NCBI GenBank assembly: GCA_964468435.1
Contig: CAYXVE010000008.1
Span: 1-64,000, forward strand
Length of the DNA: 64,000 bases
Direction of reading: 5' to 3'
From: JBCCTX01 sp964468435
GTDB taxonomy: Bacteria; Bacteroidota; Bacteroidia; J057
The first letter of the stretch is position 1. Each line of letters opens with the position of its first letter. The notes beneath the pieces were generated by a model. It was not told the origin of the DNA and ran no database searches. It saw only the letters and a list, made by a program, of their open reading frames with translations. Shown one piece after another: positions 62,946 to 64,000 of the stretch. The position numbers were made by a program, and so were the translations under genes.

Positions 62946-64000
62946 GGCATTCTTGCTCCGGCTTCAATTTTCGATGATGTTGAGATACTGTAAAAGGGAA
63001 AAGGTTTTGTTCCTGTTAATTTCAGGGGAAGCGTACCGTTGAGTTCCTGATTTTGTATGCTGGTCACTTCAAACACTTCTCCGGAGGTTTCAACGGGGAA
63101 GTTATACAAGTTGTTTTGTTCAAGTATCACCTGGGTAATGCGGTGTGATCCTTCTGTCTGGCGTGCATATACTAGCATATCCGATTTAGGTTCCGTTTTT
63201 ACTTCCACGTTATCTGTACGAACAATCAGGTTATGAGAAATCTTCACATTTTCGGATTGATTAGGACCATATAGACTGAGGATAGCTACTGGTGGACCGT
63301 ATAAATGAATGGTATTATGTGAAAATATCAGGTCTTTAATTCCTCCACGGCTTTTGATCACACTAGAGGGCCAGCCATGTGTAATATTATTGATTACATT
63401 ATCGTGGATATTCCAGCTTTCATATCGTTTCCCTTTTTGTTCCCAGTTTGCAATAGCATAACCGCCGCTTCCTCCTTCCATATAGTTGTAAGCGACTTCC
63501 ACACGATCCATAGATAGCTCAAGCGGATATGATTTCTCACTCGATAGCAGTCTGTTATGAAGTACACGCATATTATCGGGCTTTATACCCCGGGAAGAGG
63601 CAACCAGGCTCAGCGTATTGTTGAGAGCACATTTTGAAATCTCACAATCAACAACTTCTGTATTATGGAATTCAATGGAAATATTCGGTGCTTTATTATT
63701 CTGCCAAAGTCCATAGGTATTTACCTCGACCGTAGAGTTTTTGATGCTCACTCTTTCCAGCCGATTGTCTGTCATGGCCAGAGATTTGATTCCCAGTCCA
63801 CCCCCGCGATTACCTTGTCTTTGCTCTATTTCACGGATTTTGAGGTTGCACAATTCTACATCGGTAAGATTTCCCAGATGTATAGCACCTCCAGCCCAGG
63901 ATGAGCTACCCCAGCTACAGTCGTATATTTCACTATCGTGAAAGTGTGAATTCGAGACGTTGAGGAGCCAGACTCCATTGAAGAATACTTTGCGTATTTC
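62942..64000 (-). CDS. Right-handed parallel beta-helix protein (partial, start beyond the window)
   Basis: The frame stays open from the stop at 62942-62944 to the window edge at 64000, giving 352 visible residues without a start codon at the left end of the protein. The repeated short strands with stacked Asn and aliphatic residues (e.g. VEVNTYGLWQNNKAPNISIEF, VSHN/FSHNTIHLYG, ISHNLIVRTDN) mark a pectin-lyase-like beta helix, as in polysaccharide lyases and hydrolases of Bacteroidota glycan loci. No catalytic residues can be named from this part. The domain family cannot be fixed. Confidence 0.8.
   Translation of the reverse strand, partial: EIRKVFFNGVWLLNVSNSHFHDSEIYDCSWGSSSWAGGAIHLGNLTDVELCNLKIREIEQRQGNRGGGLGIKSLAMTDNRLERVSIKNSTVEVNTYGLWQNNKAPNISIEFHNTEVVDCEISKCALNNTLSLVASSRGIKPDNMRVLHNRLLSSEKSYPLELSMDRVEVAYNYMEGGSGGYAIANWEQKGKRYESWNIHDNVINNITHGWPSSVIKSRGGIKDLIFSHNTIHLYGPPVAILSLYGPNQSENVKISHNLIVRTDNVEVKTEPKSDMLVYARQTEGSHRITQVILEQNNLYNFPVETSGEVFEVTSIQNQELNGTLPLKLTGTKPFPFYSISTSSKIEAGARMP

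Overview
The window looks like a chromosomal segment of a Bacteroidota bacterium, most likely a free-living, gliding, polysaccharide-using member of the Saprospiria/Cytophagia side of the phylum. Grounds seen in the sequence: type A T9SS sorting tails on three large secreted proteins, one CHU_C-type (type B) gliding-motility tail, promoter boxes of the Bacteroidota form TTTG-N19/20-TAnnTTTG (best before hisS and before a small RNA), few Shine-Dalgarno sequences, and housekeeping gene orders usual for the phylum (rplM-rpsI-rpsB; surA-like PPIases followed by moxR). The order-level placement is inference. I saw no prophage, insertion sequence or CRISPR array.

Layout. 1-7.9 kb: the first codons of a phage-holin-family protein, a giant T9SS beta-propeller protein, a Tat-exported Gfo/Idh/MocA oxidoreductase facing a nucleoside-symporter-like MFS protein across a palindromic repeat, and an SPFH membrane protein. 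8.0-15.1 kb: hisS-gmk, a frameshifted remnant of a PLP decarboxylase, nadD-pssA, an FMN reductase, a glycosyltransferase and nadB. 15.1-23.9 kb, minus strand: a 7TMR-DISM cyclase, an MFS exporter overlapping an Ig-like lipoprotein gene, a cluster of DnaA-box-like sites, and a T9SS type B protein broken only by an assembly gap that can be closed on paper. 24.2-26.7 kb: ribosomal genes rplM-rpsI-rpsB without the usual tsf, then an outer-membrane-like protein. 26.8-35.4 kb: hemA, a sensor kinase, a NatAB-type ABC exporter, dipeptidyl peptidase IV and a secreted protein of unknown function. 35.5-43.9 kb: three genes of the periplasmic chaperone/PPIase type, moxR, and a P2-type calcium ATPase behind a long structured leader. 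43.9-53.4 kb: acyl-CoA dehydrogenase, a tRNA-like small RNA convergent with truB, a PhcB-like methyltransferase, a fatty-acid hydroxylase, HNH nuclease, small and membrane proteins, a head-GIN protein and MeaB. 53.5-64 kb: a DUF547 protein with a barrel-like extension, two paralogous secreted polysaccharide deacetylases with 9 and 5 Ig-like repeats, a GT4 glycosyltransferase and a truncated beta-helix protein; this end looks like a polysaccharide/cell-surface region.

The observations I rate highest are the promoter-to-terminator small RNA carrying a complete tRNA acceptor stem and T arm but no normal anticodon arm, next to truB, the gene for the enzyme that modifies T arms; the nested inverted repeats in the leader of the calcium ATPase; the DnaA-box cluster at 20.7-20.8 kb; the unequal repeat expansion in the paired deacetylases; and the decarboxylase remnant between gmk and nadD.
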